Notes under the pieces: generated by a model
The model's database searches: none
What the model saw: the letters and a program-made list of their open reading frames with translations, nothing else
Told to the model about the DNA's origin: nothing
Assembly (NCBI RefSeq): GCF_008831285.2
Contig: NW_022204705.1
Span: 1 to 39,990 of the forward strand
Direction of reading: 5' to 3'
Source: Nymphaea colorata
Lineage: Eukaryota > Streptophyta > Magnoliopsida > Nymphaeales > Nymphaeaceae
DNA length: 39,990 nucleotides
Position numbers and translations under genes: made by a program
In this document: piece after piece, positions 1 to 9,224 of the stretch
Layout of the letters: each line of letters starts with the position of its first letter
Position numbering within the stretch: position 1 is the stretch's first letter

Positions 1-45
1 CCAACCCCAACCCCAACCCCAACCCCAACCCCAACCCCAACCCCA
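1..45. repeat. Left telomere, C4A2 repeat
   Basis: About seven perfect CCCCAA units begin at base 1 and run directly into unique AT-rich sequence. Together with the G4T2 array at the other end this marks a complete linear macronuclear chromosome. G4T2 telomeres are known from oligohymenophorean ciliates such as Tetrahymena; hypotrichs and Euplotes use G4T4. Confidence 0.97.
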
Positions 46-101
46 GATAAATAAATATGAATAAGAGCAAGTATTATTCTCAATAATTCTAATTCAGATC
101 A

Positions 102-698
102 TCAAAGAAACTCTCCTCCAAGTTTTCTATTGGTGACAAGCAGCATATTGGTTGCATTTCTTTCATTGGTTCTCACCATATCCTTCAATTCCGTAATCTT
201 CATGTCTTTTATATTGGAATAGAGCAAATTGTTGTTATTGACTACGACTGCAACCTAGACATTCTTCATCTTGGTATAGAGGTCGAAGTCTGGATGCCTA
301 TTCAAGACCTATCCGAAGGTTGTTGTTCCGGGCTCGTTTGAGACTCCATGGGGAAGATTGGAATTGATGCTTATCGTGAAATTGTAGGTGGAAGATGGCC
401 CAGATCGGGTTATGGCGATGTTGGTTGCGTTGGTTGGGGTTTTTGTTGGGGTTGTAAGAAGTTGGCTGTATTTATAGATCTTGATGACTTTTGGCTTTTT
501 GCAAAAGGGACATGGGGTGGCCTCTCTTGAGCACTAGTTGCATTGGACATGTCCGCAGGAGAGCAGGTTGGGGATTTCTCCATTTCCTCTAAATTAGGTG
601 GTGCATTATGGGCAGCAATTAAACCAGTCTCTGTGGATGATGTAATCTTCCTGGTGGACTCCGTCCGTGAAGAGCTTTTGGATTGCAATATCAGTCAT
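102..698 (-). CDS. RING finger-ubiquitin-like fusion protein 1, Gly-Gly plus EFL tail
   Basis: Read with TAA/TAG as Glu, this is an unbroken 198-residue frame from ATG to TGA. Residues 29-66 form a C3HC4 RING: C29, C32, C48-G-H50, C53, C56, C63, C66. After a Thr/Pro/Asn-rich linker (about 75-100), the C-terminal half, starting at the strand TYNFTIS, looks like a ubiquitin fold: strand, helix, strand, then a last strand that ends LLVTNRKLGG followed by EFL. Ubiquitin ends LVLRLRGG, and its precursors carry short tails beyond the diglycine. I infer an E3 ligase fused to a modifier that the neighbouring USP proteases could mature. The homologue at 6756-7352 has the same length and layout. The RING is clear; the ubiquitin-like call rests on pattern and needs a structural check. 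Confidence 0.8.
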
Positions 699-762
699 TC
701 AATACTTATTTTGGAAATATTTTAAAGGCTCTAAAAAGTATTAGCTTTTTAAATCAAGTGGC

Positions 763-777
763 AAAAAAAAGTATTTT
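763..777 (+). promoter_or_regulatory. A8GTATTTT island motif
   Basis: This copy lies 65 nt upstream of the RING-Ubl 1 start, inverted relative to that gene. Weaker copies (AAAAAGTATT at 733 and AAAAAAGTATAAAA at 792) flank it in the gap shared with the divergent USP gene. It is probably a core promoter element, judged by recurrence only. Confidence 0.45.
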
Positions 778-928
778 ATAACAACATCGTGAAAAAAGTA
801 TAAAATTTGTTGTCTTTTAGAGAGCAGTAAACAATCAATTTTGCATGGATTCTTAATGGAAAATCTTATTCGTAACATATTCCACCATGATAAGGTTTTC
901 TTTCATTTTTTATTTTGGATAATGAGGC

Positions 929-942
929 AAAAAAAAGTATTT
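929..942 (+). promoter_or_regulatory. A8GTATTT island motif
   Basis: Same motif, direct orientation, 53 nt before the ATG at 996 of the tandem USP gene. The constant spacing seen at other island genes favours ATG 996 over the in-frame ATG at 972. Confidence 0.45.
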
Positions 943-995
943 CTTTTTTACGATTAAATCCTTCCTATAAGATGAGTGCGTATTAAGTACAATTA

Positions 996-3275
996 ATGAA
1001 CAGACAGCAAGGAAACTCAAATCGCGGCTACTCATGCATGCCGTCCAGCAAGTTGCCCCCATAAAAGACATCAAACTCAAATAATTTTCTCAAGGCTACT
1101 CAAGTACCCCAGACCGGCTTGGTGAATATCGGCAACACTTGCTTTCTAAACTCGATCATCCAGTTTCTTTTCGGAGCTTAGTAGTTCAGAGCTGGGCTTA
1201 TCAAGATCTACGGTCATCATACAAACCTCCAGGACGCAAAGTTTAGCAAGCTTATGGGGATTCTCTTCAATGAGATGCAGTCAAAGAACAGGAATTAATC
1301 AAAGCAGAGATAGTTGCTGGATCTCATGACTAGAGAACTGTAATCTATCAACTCCAATTATAGGAAAAGCTGTCAAGAGGATGCATTAGAAACCCTACTG
1401 AACATTTTGAACAAGATCCAAGAAAAGCATCCCAAATTTGTCAATCTCTTCGAAATCTCATACAAGTATTATTGCAAATGTGGAGAGTTCAACTTCGAGC
1501 AAAGATTCATGCCCTACGGATCGACCAAATGCAACAAGTGTCCAGAGACCATACAGAGGATGATCACGAACCACCCAAAGTATATCATTTATACTAATCT
1601 AAACCGTTAAAATGTTGGCCCAACAAAGACATAAATGGCCATGAATTCAATCATGAAGTATACATTGAGGGCAAAAATTTTATACATTGGAAGTGGAAAT
1701 TCAGGCCATTATATTGCTCGGAGGTTCGACAATAATGAGGAATACGAGTTTAATGACCGCTCTGTGAGAAAGATTGAAAAATATAAAAATTCTCAGTATG
1801 CTTAAAGATGGGATAACTCTGAAGCCTTACTACTTTTGTATGAGTTTACTGAAGCCACCCAAATGCAAGACTCTAAAACAGAGAACTCAAGAGAGTAAGT
1901 ATAAACTGCATCACCTTTTCATAAGCCAACCCAGGAGAAAGAATAAAGATCTACTCATGGATCGTGGGAGGGATCTAGTGGCTATTCTAAAGTGAGAAAT
2001 ACTTCAAGTAGAGTTGTTGAAGTTCCGCCAACTCAGCCTAAGTACCCGGTTTAAGTTCGAAAAGAAAAATACCCTCTTTTCATATCTAACATAAACGGAG
2101 GATCATTCATGCTGAGTTCTATTATACAGATCCTTTATGCTGCTTAGTAGTTGAGGGCAATTTTAATTGACAAATATCAAAGAAATGATCCGAAACTGGC
2201 TTAAATTGGCAAGCTTATGGGATAGATGTTTTTCTATCTTCAGGAAAGGATCAGGAATGATCCTTATCAACAAGATATACTTAGCAGGATGATGAGTGAG
2301 CTTGATAGAATCAATATCGGGTATAGATCTTACGATCATGAATCCATGCGTAAGGCTTTATAGGGAATTCTCGATCGTATGGCAAATAAAAATCCCTAAA
2401 TCAATAAGCTTTTTATGACCGAGTACAGTATTAAATGCAAATGCGGTTATACAAACTACGCAAACTACAAAGAGATAAAAAGCGTTATCAAATATTCAAA
2501 GGTATGCAGAAATTGTTATCTCGATATCAATAGAAGGTTGTTTGTAGTTCCAAAATATTTATTATATGCTAATTTTCCAAGGCTTGCTCTCAGCAGACAA
2601 GTAACAGAAAGTGGAGAAGGCTGTGAGTATATCTATTAGATTTATGGTCAGATCTTACATAAAAACGGATAGTTTGTTGCGAGGAGGTATGAATAGGGTA
2701 GGTAATATGAGATTAGTGGTCGAGAGAGTGGCCCAATTTAAACGAAATTTACACAGAATTAGCTTTGCGGGTAAGTTTTACTCTATAAATTGCAAGAAAC
2801 CAAGCAAATGCAGGCATTGAAAAGGGAAAATCCAAATAGAAATGGTTAAAAAAGTGAAGAAGTATCAAGCCAATCATCAAAAAAGATTATCTTAGATAAA
2901 ATCCCCTTTGAAAGACAATCGAAATTCATGATAATGGGCAAAGAAACGCAAATGTATTATTTTACTCTTAAAAGAAACAGAAAAGATTATGAATTATAGA
3001 TGCAAATTCCTAGAGACCCTTGGATAAGAAGATCTATCTATTAGTTCAGTAGAATTTATCCAACTATCTAAAGCGCACCGCATCATGTTTATCTCTAAAA
3101 GCTTGGTCAGTTCTTGTTCAGTTTGCTATACCCGGTTGACAGAAAAAGTATATTTAGGTATAGTTTGTAACTTCAGAGAAAAGACAATGCTGATAAAAAT
3201 ACTGCGTGGTCGAATTAGTCAAATAGCCAAACAGGTTAAGATGAAGAATATGTCATAAAGGCATATCCCTGCTGA
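996..3275 (+). CDS. Tandem USP-type deubiquitinase; second USP domain catalytically dead
   Basis: One unbroken frame of 759 residues (TAA/TAG as Glu). The first USP domain has the Cys box GLVNIGNTCFLNSIIQFL (C49), a C-x-C...C-x2-C zinc site and the His box SGNSGHYIARR (H238) followed by an FND. A second USP domain repeats the fold: NGGSFMLSSIIQILYAA puts Ser at the catalytic Cys (about 370), and KNGEFVARRYE replaces the GHY histidine with a TAG codon read as Glu (559). Its CKCG...CRNC zinc site is kept. A 150-residue C-terminal region is unassigned. USP proteases hydrolyse isopeptide or linear bonds after ubiquitin Gly76. The first domain should be active; the second may bind substrate. An ATG at 972 is an alternative start. 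No introns or frame breaks were seen. Confidence 0.88.
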
Positions 3276-3477
3276 TCGATAATTTGCTTATTTTTAAATT
3301 TAAGATATATATTATTTGACCCATCTTTCAAGAAAAAGAGTAGGGAATCCTTAAATGCTATGCTTAACCATATGATCAAAGCCTTAAAATTTAGAAAAAA
3401 GTTAAAATAATCCTTTTAATTAGTGAAAAAGATTGTTGATATGAACTTATGTGCGAGATATGCAATCAATAAGAAGA

Positions 3478-3972
3478 TCATGTCATTTTCTCATAGCCTC
3501 TGAATATGCGAAAGGCCTTTTTGTAATACTTTTTATAGCTTTAGTTATAATCTTTCCCTGCAGAGTAATTAAGAGTGCTGTTGGGGTTCGGTATGGCAAG
3601 TACATTCACAAAAGCGTTAATCCTGTCTCTCACCTTAATATGCGTCTCCCTGGATTTGATTGTTTGCTCACATATCGTTCCTGAATCGGGACTGATATTG
3701 GGATGATAGAATAACTTGTAATCTGGAAGGGAAAATATAGGAGGGGATTGGGGATAGTCCTCAGGGAAAGTCACGACCAATTTGAATGGAGTGGAATGGT
3801 AGGGTGTGTTGATCTGCAATAATAGGGGTGTTACCTGTGTTGTGATCCATACGTCCCAAGTATTCCATCTTTCGTTGCTGCAGATGATCTTCCAGTTGTA
3901 GGGGGGATTTTGAAGGATTTCCTTTTTTTCAATCTCTATGCGCTTGCGGGTGATTGGATTAGACCCCTCCAT
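3478..3972 (-). CDS. E2-like ubiquitin-conjugating enzyme A
   Basis: The spliced product is 157 residues. It shows the UBC core in order: N-terminal helix, WKI strand, TPFKLVVTFPEDYPQSPP, then HPNISPDSGTICE, where Cys is the predicted thioester residue and HPN is the usual E2 motif, and a helical RDRINAF segment with NPNS. The usual Trp after the active-site loop is absent. A 21-nt GTAACA...GCAG intron at 3814-3834 interrupts it, exactly where paralogue B (8503-9221) has its 20-nt intron. This intron length is a multiple of three and contains no TGA, so an unspliced product with seven extra residues would also be readable. ATG 3972 is chosen because it follows the promoter motif; an upstream in-frame ATG at 3990 exists. 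It should accept a modifier from an E1 and pass it on with a RING E3. Confidence 0.85.
3814..3834 (-). other. 21-nt intron in E2 A
   Basis: GT...CAG ends on the minus strand. Removing it aligns ITTQ-INTPYHS with ITTG-FETPFHS of the paralogue. Confidence 0.7.
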
Positions 3973-4322
3973 AAAAAGTATAAAAATCAAGAATAAGACG
4001 GCTTATTTATACGATTTTGAAAATACTTTTTTTTGCCAAAATCATCACAATATCAATGATGATAATTATGAAGTATATTCATCATACAGTGCTTTATCCA
4101 AGAAATGACAACTCTTTATGAACTCTTAATTGATAATTATCTTTTGTTATATGTCCTTATTCAATAGATTCTATTTTGATATGTATAAAACCTGTTTCTC
4201 AAGTGTTCTATATAACTTAAATTGCTTATTCTTTCAAAAAGCTGAGCCGATATTATGATGTTCATCCAGTTTGATATTTATTAAAATCGAGGATGATTTT
4301 TTAATTATACTTTTTACAGAGG
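3973..4322. other. Divergent intergenic region
   Basis: AT-rich spacer between the divergent E2 A and USP B starts. It contains the island motif at 4020-4034 and a run of ATACTTTTT near 4307. No gene seen. Confidence 0.5.
4020..4034 (-). promoter_or_regulatory. A8GTATTTT island motif
   Basis: Minus-strand copy, direct orientation, 47 nt upstream of the E2 A start. Confidence 0.45.
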
Positions 4323-5263
4323 ATGGGACAATGTTTGTCATAAACGAATGTCTAAGGTCAAGCTTAGCCAGCTAAGAAGCGATTACATTAAATATCAACC
4401 AACTTTGGTCTTGGTCAAAATGGAAAAAATAGCCTTTAAGAGTTCTTCAATTCAAACTAAACGCTTTAAAGATCCACTGTGGATGGATAAATTAAAGATG
4501 ATACGAACTACTCTCGACCCAATAGGGAAAAATACGAGCAAGATGGATTGCCTAACATCGGGCAAACTTGTTATCTAAATTCAATTCTTCAATTTTTGTA
4601 CTCTGCTTAAGATCTTAAATAAAAGATCATCGAAGTAGCTAGAGAGGCAAATTAGAGGCAACTTTTTCATAGGTTTATCGCAAATATATTTGAAGGCATT
4701 CATCAAAAGAGTAGTAGAGACTAAAAACGTAGAGATCTTTTACAGCTTCTCACATAACTAAGAAAAAAATAGCCTTAGTTTTAGTTGAATAAGCAAAACG
4801 ATGGATTTTTATGTTTTGTCTGGCTTTATAATCTCTTGAAATCTGAGGCGAAATCAAGTTACATGCATGATTATTTTAATTTTTAGTTCGAGCATGTTTG
4901 CTTGTGCACCAAGTCAGGAAAAAGCGAAAGACTCACATATCAAAGCTTTTATGTATAAACTGGATTGTCTTGTACCACCTGCAACGAGAAACTAACGTTC
5001 TATGTTCATAAAGCTGGGCAATTTTTGGTGATTCGCGGCAATCATTCATAATTTTAATTCCGGCCTTTTATCAGTTTTAAGGACAAAAGGGGCAAATAAA
5101 TGATCTATGAGAATTCTCTTTCGTAGATTATTATGGAAATGGCAGCAATGGACATTATATCTCTCATAGAAAGACTGATAGTGGATGGATTAAAATTAGT
5201 GATGATCATGTTCAATGGATTGGAAAGTTAAAAAAAGGAAAAAATATGCTGTTCCTCTCATGA
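4323..5263 (+). CDS. USP-type deubiquitinase B with N-myristoylation-like start
   Basis: Starting at ATG 4323 the frame gives MGQCLS, a plausible N-myristoylation signal, then about 75 Asn/Glu-rich residues and the USP Cys box GLPNIGQTCYLNSILQFLY (C83). A CLC...CTTC zinc site follows, then the His box NGSNGHYISHRKTDSGW (H278) with ISDDHV, close to the TGA. The catalytic core is complete for a small USP of about 313 residues. The frame breaks once near 5108-5112; adding one base (giving Glu-Glu-Phe) restores register and matches the spacing of the first USP domain at 996. A 38-nt intron there would also restore frame but would shorten the core. TAA/TAG codons are frequent. It likely acts with the neighbouring E2 and RING-Ubl products, perhaps at membranes. 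Confidence 0.82.
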
Positions 5264-5415
5264 CACTGTATAAGCTCAAAAGTTGTAAATGATAGGTATA
5301 TCCAATCTTTGATTTCATAAGAAATCTTGAAAATAAATGGTATTTTTATGATGATAAATTAATTAAGACTAAATTAACCCAATTAATATCATTCCTTTTT
5401 TTTCCAATCATCCAA

Positions 5416-6609
5416 TCATTGTTTTCTTCTATTCAATTTTTTATTAGTCTTCGAGTTTTTGTAGATTTAAATTCTGAAGATGGAAAGTAGATGTATAATA
5501 TGTTTGCAAGATATCTTTATAAGGCTAGCTGGAATGGATAATAGATTGAGCATGGTCACGAAGATATTTTTAACTATATGGATTAGAAGCGCAATGCCTA
5601 TCAATAATGCTCTAATTATGAATTGAGTTACTTTGGTCAAAAAATATGAACTGCTTTTTTGAAGTTGATTACTTACTAAAGGTTATTATTTTGTTTTACT
5701 TTGATTTCTTGCTATACTTTGCCCATAGCGTAATTTTTTTGCCCATTTAAAGGTTTTAAGGACCTTATCGATTTATGTTGGTTATAAACTTGGCCTTTTT
5801 TCGGCTAATTCTTATTTATTTGAAAGCGAAAATGATGAGGGTAACTAATTGCCTTATTTTTTTTTCTTAAGAACCAAAAATGCACAATTATCTTTGTTCC
5901 AATTAGTAGTTTTCCTAACTAAATCATCATTGAAAATATAGATCTATTCGTCATAGACGCACTCAGAATAATAATGCCCAAAGCTTCCATTCCCAGTGTA
6001 TATATTTTTACTTTGAATTTCATATTGGATCCTATTTTCATGAGGATTAAACATAATATCTTGATTGTCGTTATCTTTGTCTTCACATTTTACAACAAAA
6101 TAGCTTGGAAAGGTAATATATCTCCGAACAATTACAGAAGCGCAATCAGAGCATACGTGCCTACGATTATCAATAAATTTTTGTGTATAGGTTATCTATT
6201 ATCCTTTGCAGGAGCACTTTTAAGAGAAAGTTATTTCAAACTAGGAAAGCAGCTCCTTCTTTATCTAGGTTATTTTGTTTAAAATGGTTAAAAATGTTTA
6301 AAAAGAGTCATACTGTTTGCCTGCAGAATAGTCCGTAAGATTATTTACCAGAGAATTCCTAATTTTTTTCAAGATAGGTTTTAGTTTATCGTGTTCCTTC
6401 CTTTTCATTGCTTAAAAAAGTTCTTTGAGGCCTTACAGGAGGTCGTCTCCATGTAGCTGTTTCGTTGTTGATTATGTCAAAAAAGATTGTAAGGATTCTA
6501 TTCGATAGAGTTGCTGGAGGGCACTGTTCATAAAGCATGTATTATATAACTTTGGTAGTCCACAGTAATCGCTTTTTGAGAGAGTTTGCTGGTCGAATCC
6601 TTGCCTCAT
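5416..6609 (-). CDS. USP-type deubiquitinase C with C-terminal membrane region
   Basis: Unbroken 397-residue frame. The Cys box CGLPKLYNTCFMNSALQQLY sits right at the N terminus (C25). It is followed by a CSC...CSDC zinc site and the His box GNGSFGHYYSECVYDEE (H212) with IFNDDLV. After the protease core comes a basic, Ser-rich linker, and then residues 329-368 are strongly hydrophobic (IIRALLIGIALLIHIV and more), enough for a membrane hairpin or tail anchor, ending in a Lys/Arg-rich tail. This suggests a membrane-bound deubiquitinase with its protease domain in the cytosol. ATG 6609 is the first in-frame Met after an upstream TGA. The plus-strand open frames opposite its 3' part have no support. 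Confidence 0.87.
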
Positions 6610-6647
6610 TTATACTTGATATGATAAAAATCAAATGATAAAACATG

Positions 6648-6663
6648 AAAAAAAAAGTATTTT
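6648..6663 (+). promoter_or_regulatory. A9GTATTT island motif
   Basis: Lies 38 nt upstream of the USP C start, in inverted orientation relative to that gene. Confidence 0.4.
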
Positions 6664-6755
6664 AATCAATATTTCAAAATCTAGCTTTAGAATTTAATTT
6701 GTACTTAATACGCTAAAATAAAAGAAAATGGAATAAGATTGCCTTCTTCGATCAT

Positions 6756-7352
6756 TCATTCGATTGCCAAAGCTTGATATCCACCATTCAATCGCTGAAG
6801 AATCTGAATCATATTTCCATGAGGTGATAGGTTTGAGTGTATTCTCTGTTGTTGACTGATCTGCTTGATGGTCTTATCTTTTAGATAAATGTACTTAAAA
6901 GGTGTGTCTGAAACGATAATATTCAAGTTATCTTTAAAGCCTTATTATTGGATATTAAAAGCTTTAAGCTGACTTAAAATATATGAAAAAGTGGCATCTT
7001 CCGTGAGATCTTTAACAATAGTATTTCCGGATAGCGATGTGATACGAAAGTTGTAAGTTATCAATTGATTATTATCAGGAACATATTTATTTTTCTATAG
7101 CAATAATCTATAGTCTTTTATCTTCAAATTCCTTGGTTCTGAACAGACAAAACATTTAGGATAGGAATTTTTTAAGCATCCATTGCAGCAAAAGTGCCCA
7201 CAGATAAGTAGATTTGGTATGTTATCATTTAAGTTGTATAGAGTTTTGCATAATGCGCATCTAGTGAATAGACTTAGATCTCGGTAAAATGATTACCTAT
7301 TCACTCCATCATTAAAGAGCTTGTTCTAGAACTCCTCTTCAGACATAGACAT
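6756..7352 (-). CDS. RING finger-ubiquitin-like fusion protein 2, Gly-Gly plus YQALAIE tail
   Basis: Unbroken 198-residue frame, the same length as its paralogue at 102-698. The RING is C32, C35, C51-G-H53, C56, C59, C67, C70. The N termini of the two also match (LFNDGVN and LFTDGVH before the RING). The C-terminal half resembles ubiquitin more closely here: TYNFRITSLSGNTIVKDL parallels the first ubiquitin hairpin (FVKTLTGKTITLEV), a helix follows, and the last strand reads MIQILQRLNGG, then YQALAIE and TGA. I infer a RING E3 with a covalently attached modifier; removal of the seven-residue tail by a USP would expose Gly-Gly. Whether the Ubl is conjugated, or works only as an internal docking domain, cannot be told from sequence. 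Confidence 0.82.
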
Positions 7353-7412
7353 GTAGGATTTTTTGTTTTGATTATAGTTAGACCCAAATAATTAACAAAT
7401 TAATAGGCATGG

Positions 7413-7427
7413 AAAAAAAAGTATTTT
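7413..7427 (+). promoter_or_regulatory. A8GTATTTT island motif
   Basis: Lies 60 nt upstream of the RING-Ubl 2 start, inverted relative to it. A second AAAAAAAGTATAAATA copy follows at about 7433. Confidence 0.42.
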
Positions 7428-7503
7428 AGAATAAAAAAAGTATAAATATAATTTGCATAAAAACCTTAAGTATTGAACATAGATATCATGAGTCTATGAA
7501 TAA

Positions 7504-8387
7504 TCATGCCGATTTCACGAAGCAGACTACCAGAATAATAATGATAATAAGGACCAGCACTAACAATAAAATCTTTTTCCAATGAATGAATGATTAAGAA
7601 TCGTTATCTTCACCTTTTTGGCATCTTTGATAAACACTAAAGTTAGCCTTTTGTTAAGAACAGATGCTTTTAGCATATGGGGTGACTTGCAAATCGTCAA
7701 AGGTAAAATATTGGTCGCCGTAGTTGCATATAGTATAGTAATGACCAGAGGTTCCATTGCCAATGTATATGTTTTTGCTTAAAATTTTAAAGTAGATATC
7801 CTTGCCTCTAAGTTCTTGAGTTAATTAGTCTTATTTTTATCCATGGATAATCATGAATTTACTGCAATTTATGATTTTTCTCCTCACCCGCTTGCCACAA
7901 TCCTGGCAAGAACCGATTTTCCCTTCAATTCTGATCTCTTTGAATAGAAGAGGTAGAAGAGACTCAGTGCAGTCACACTCTAGGGTGTATTCTATCTCAA
8001 AATCCTTTTTAGGTCTTTATTTTTTCTCATAAGCAAGGTGAAAAATAGCAGAAATGCTTATAGAGAGTCACTTTGGTTTCCATGTTTATAGCCATACAAC
8101 TACTTTTCCAAAATACTGACAAGCTATCTTAAAACGTTCCTCAACTAATTAATTTTATTCGTGTTTTTGATTCTCATAAGGTAAAAGATCGTTCTTAATG
8201 ATTTTGACAGCTGAATCTAATTGGCCTACTAATTTGGCTGTGACTTTTAGACCATATCTCGTATCGATGATATCATGTAAAACATCTGAATTACGCTGTT
8301 CAAAAAGCATGTATTGTTTAGCCTTGGCAAGCCAGACGGCAAAGATATCTACAGTTAGCCTTCAGGCTTTGAATAAAAGTTTCCCAT
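7504..8387 (-). CDS. USP-type deubiquitinase D, myristoylation-like start and C-terminal TM helix
   Basis: The protein begins MGNFYSK, a good N-myristoylation pattern. The Cys box is SGLPRLNNTCFLNSVIQMFY (C27). Then come a SDSLEAFLLFF helix, an ECDC...CQDC zinc site and the His box GNGTSGHYYTICNYGDQYF (H216) with FDDLQV. The C terminus has a single hydrophobic helix (ILLLVLVLIIIIILVVCFV) just before the stop, typical of a tail anchor. The frame breaks once near 8031; one extra T restores it and makes the distance from the DSLE helix to the zinc site equal to that in USP A. Length after correction is about 294 residues. Dual lipid and tail anchoring suggests a protease held close to a membrane. 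Confidence 0.83.
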
Positions 8388-8438
8388 CTTTGTTTTATTT
8401 TTTTTGTAGTAATAAGTATTAGATTTTTATTCTAAATG

Positions 8439-8454
8439 AAAAAAAAAGTATTTT
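8439..8454 (+). promoter_or_regulatory. A9GTATTTT island motif, shared divergent promoter
   Basis: Lies between divergent USP D (start 8387, 51 nt away) and E2 B (start 8503, 48 nt away). The near-equal spacing suggests one element serving both genes. Confidence 0.48.
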
Positions 8455-8502
8455 GAAGCTTAATATCCATAACTTTGCAAAATAAATAATATTAAGTATT
8501 GC

Positions 8503-9221
8503 ATGGGTGCAGGTAATCAAGTCCCATCGTTGCAGCGTCTTCGCCTTCAAAATGAGCTGAATGAGATTTAAAACAGTCCCCATTCTTAACGAAAATGGAA
8601 AATTGTGAGTCGGACTGACAATTAATGGAAGATCTAAATTACAACAGGGGTAATGTTTTTGATATAAAGTTCTAAACACCGTTTCATTCAATACCCTTTA
8701 ATGTGATAGTTAAAATACCAAGCGAATATCCCCATTAGATTCCAAAGCTTTATGTTTAATGTTATAAAAAATTTCTTCATCCAAATATCGATCCGAACAG
8801 CGGATTTGTGTGCGAGACATAAGTCGTGAAGGCAACGCATGTCTACTTAACAATCAAGGAAAGAGTCGATGCATTTATACATATTCTTGCCAATCCTAAC
8901 TTTTCAAATCGATTCCCTGGCTATCAATCACTTAAATAAAAAGATTACTTTAAGTCAGCTTTCCTGAAATTAGAGGATATGGATGATTTTGATGATTTTT
9001 ATCCCAAAATCTACTTATATTTTTTATTTAACCATAAAGTATATGAATTTATCCAAAAAACTTCAAAAACCGTCATTTCAACTTAAAATAGCAAGCCAAT
9101 TCTTATCCAAATTATAAACAGTTAGTTGGATAATCTCATCATATCATCTATGATGTTTTTATTTCGAAATCGATTTGATGATGCCAGATTTGGAGTAATG
9201 ATTAGCTTATCCCAAGAGTGA
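8503..9221 (+). CDS. E2-like ubiquitin-conjugating enzyme B with C-terminal extension
   Basis: After removal of one 20-nt intron (8650-8669) the frame is open for 232 residues and ends at TGA. The UBC core aligns with E2 A: WKIVSRT, TPFHSIPFNVIVKIPSEYP, HPNIDPNSGFVCE with the predicted catalytic Cys, TIKERVDAFIHIL and NPNFSN. It is longer than E2 A by a C-terminal region of about 70 residues (after LKLEDMDDFDDFYPK) that I cannot assign; some E2s use such tails for targeting. It faces USP D across a short shared promoter. Confidence 0.83.
8650..8669 (+). other. 20-nt intron in E2 B
   Basis: GTAATG...ATAAAG. Splicing restores the frame between ITTG and FETPFHS and places the intron exactly where E2 A has its own. 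Confidence 0.8.
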
Positions 9222-9224
9222 TAT

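Noticed and set aside
5065-5110. A 38-nt GT-AG intron in USP B that would fix its frame break
   Set aside because: It is far longer than the other introns, and removal shortens the core; a single added base reproduces the spacing seen in USP A.
5264-5660. Open plus-strand frame continuing in register after the USP B TGA, as if TGA were read through
   Set aside because: The stretch lies opposite the 3' part of USP C, whose minus-strand frame is unbroken and ends in a sensible membrane tail. USP B is complete at the TGA.
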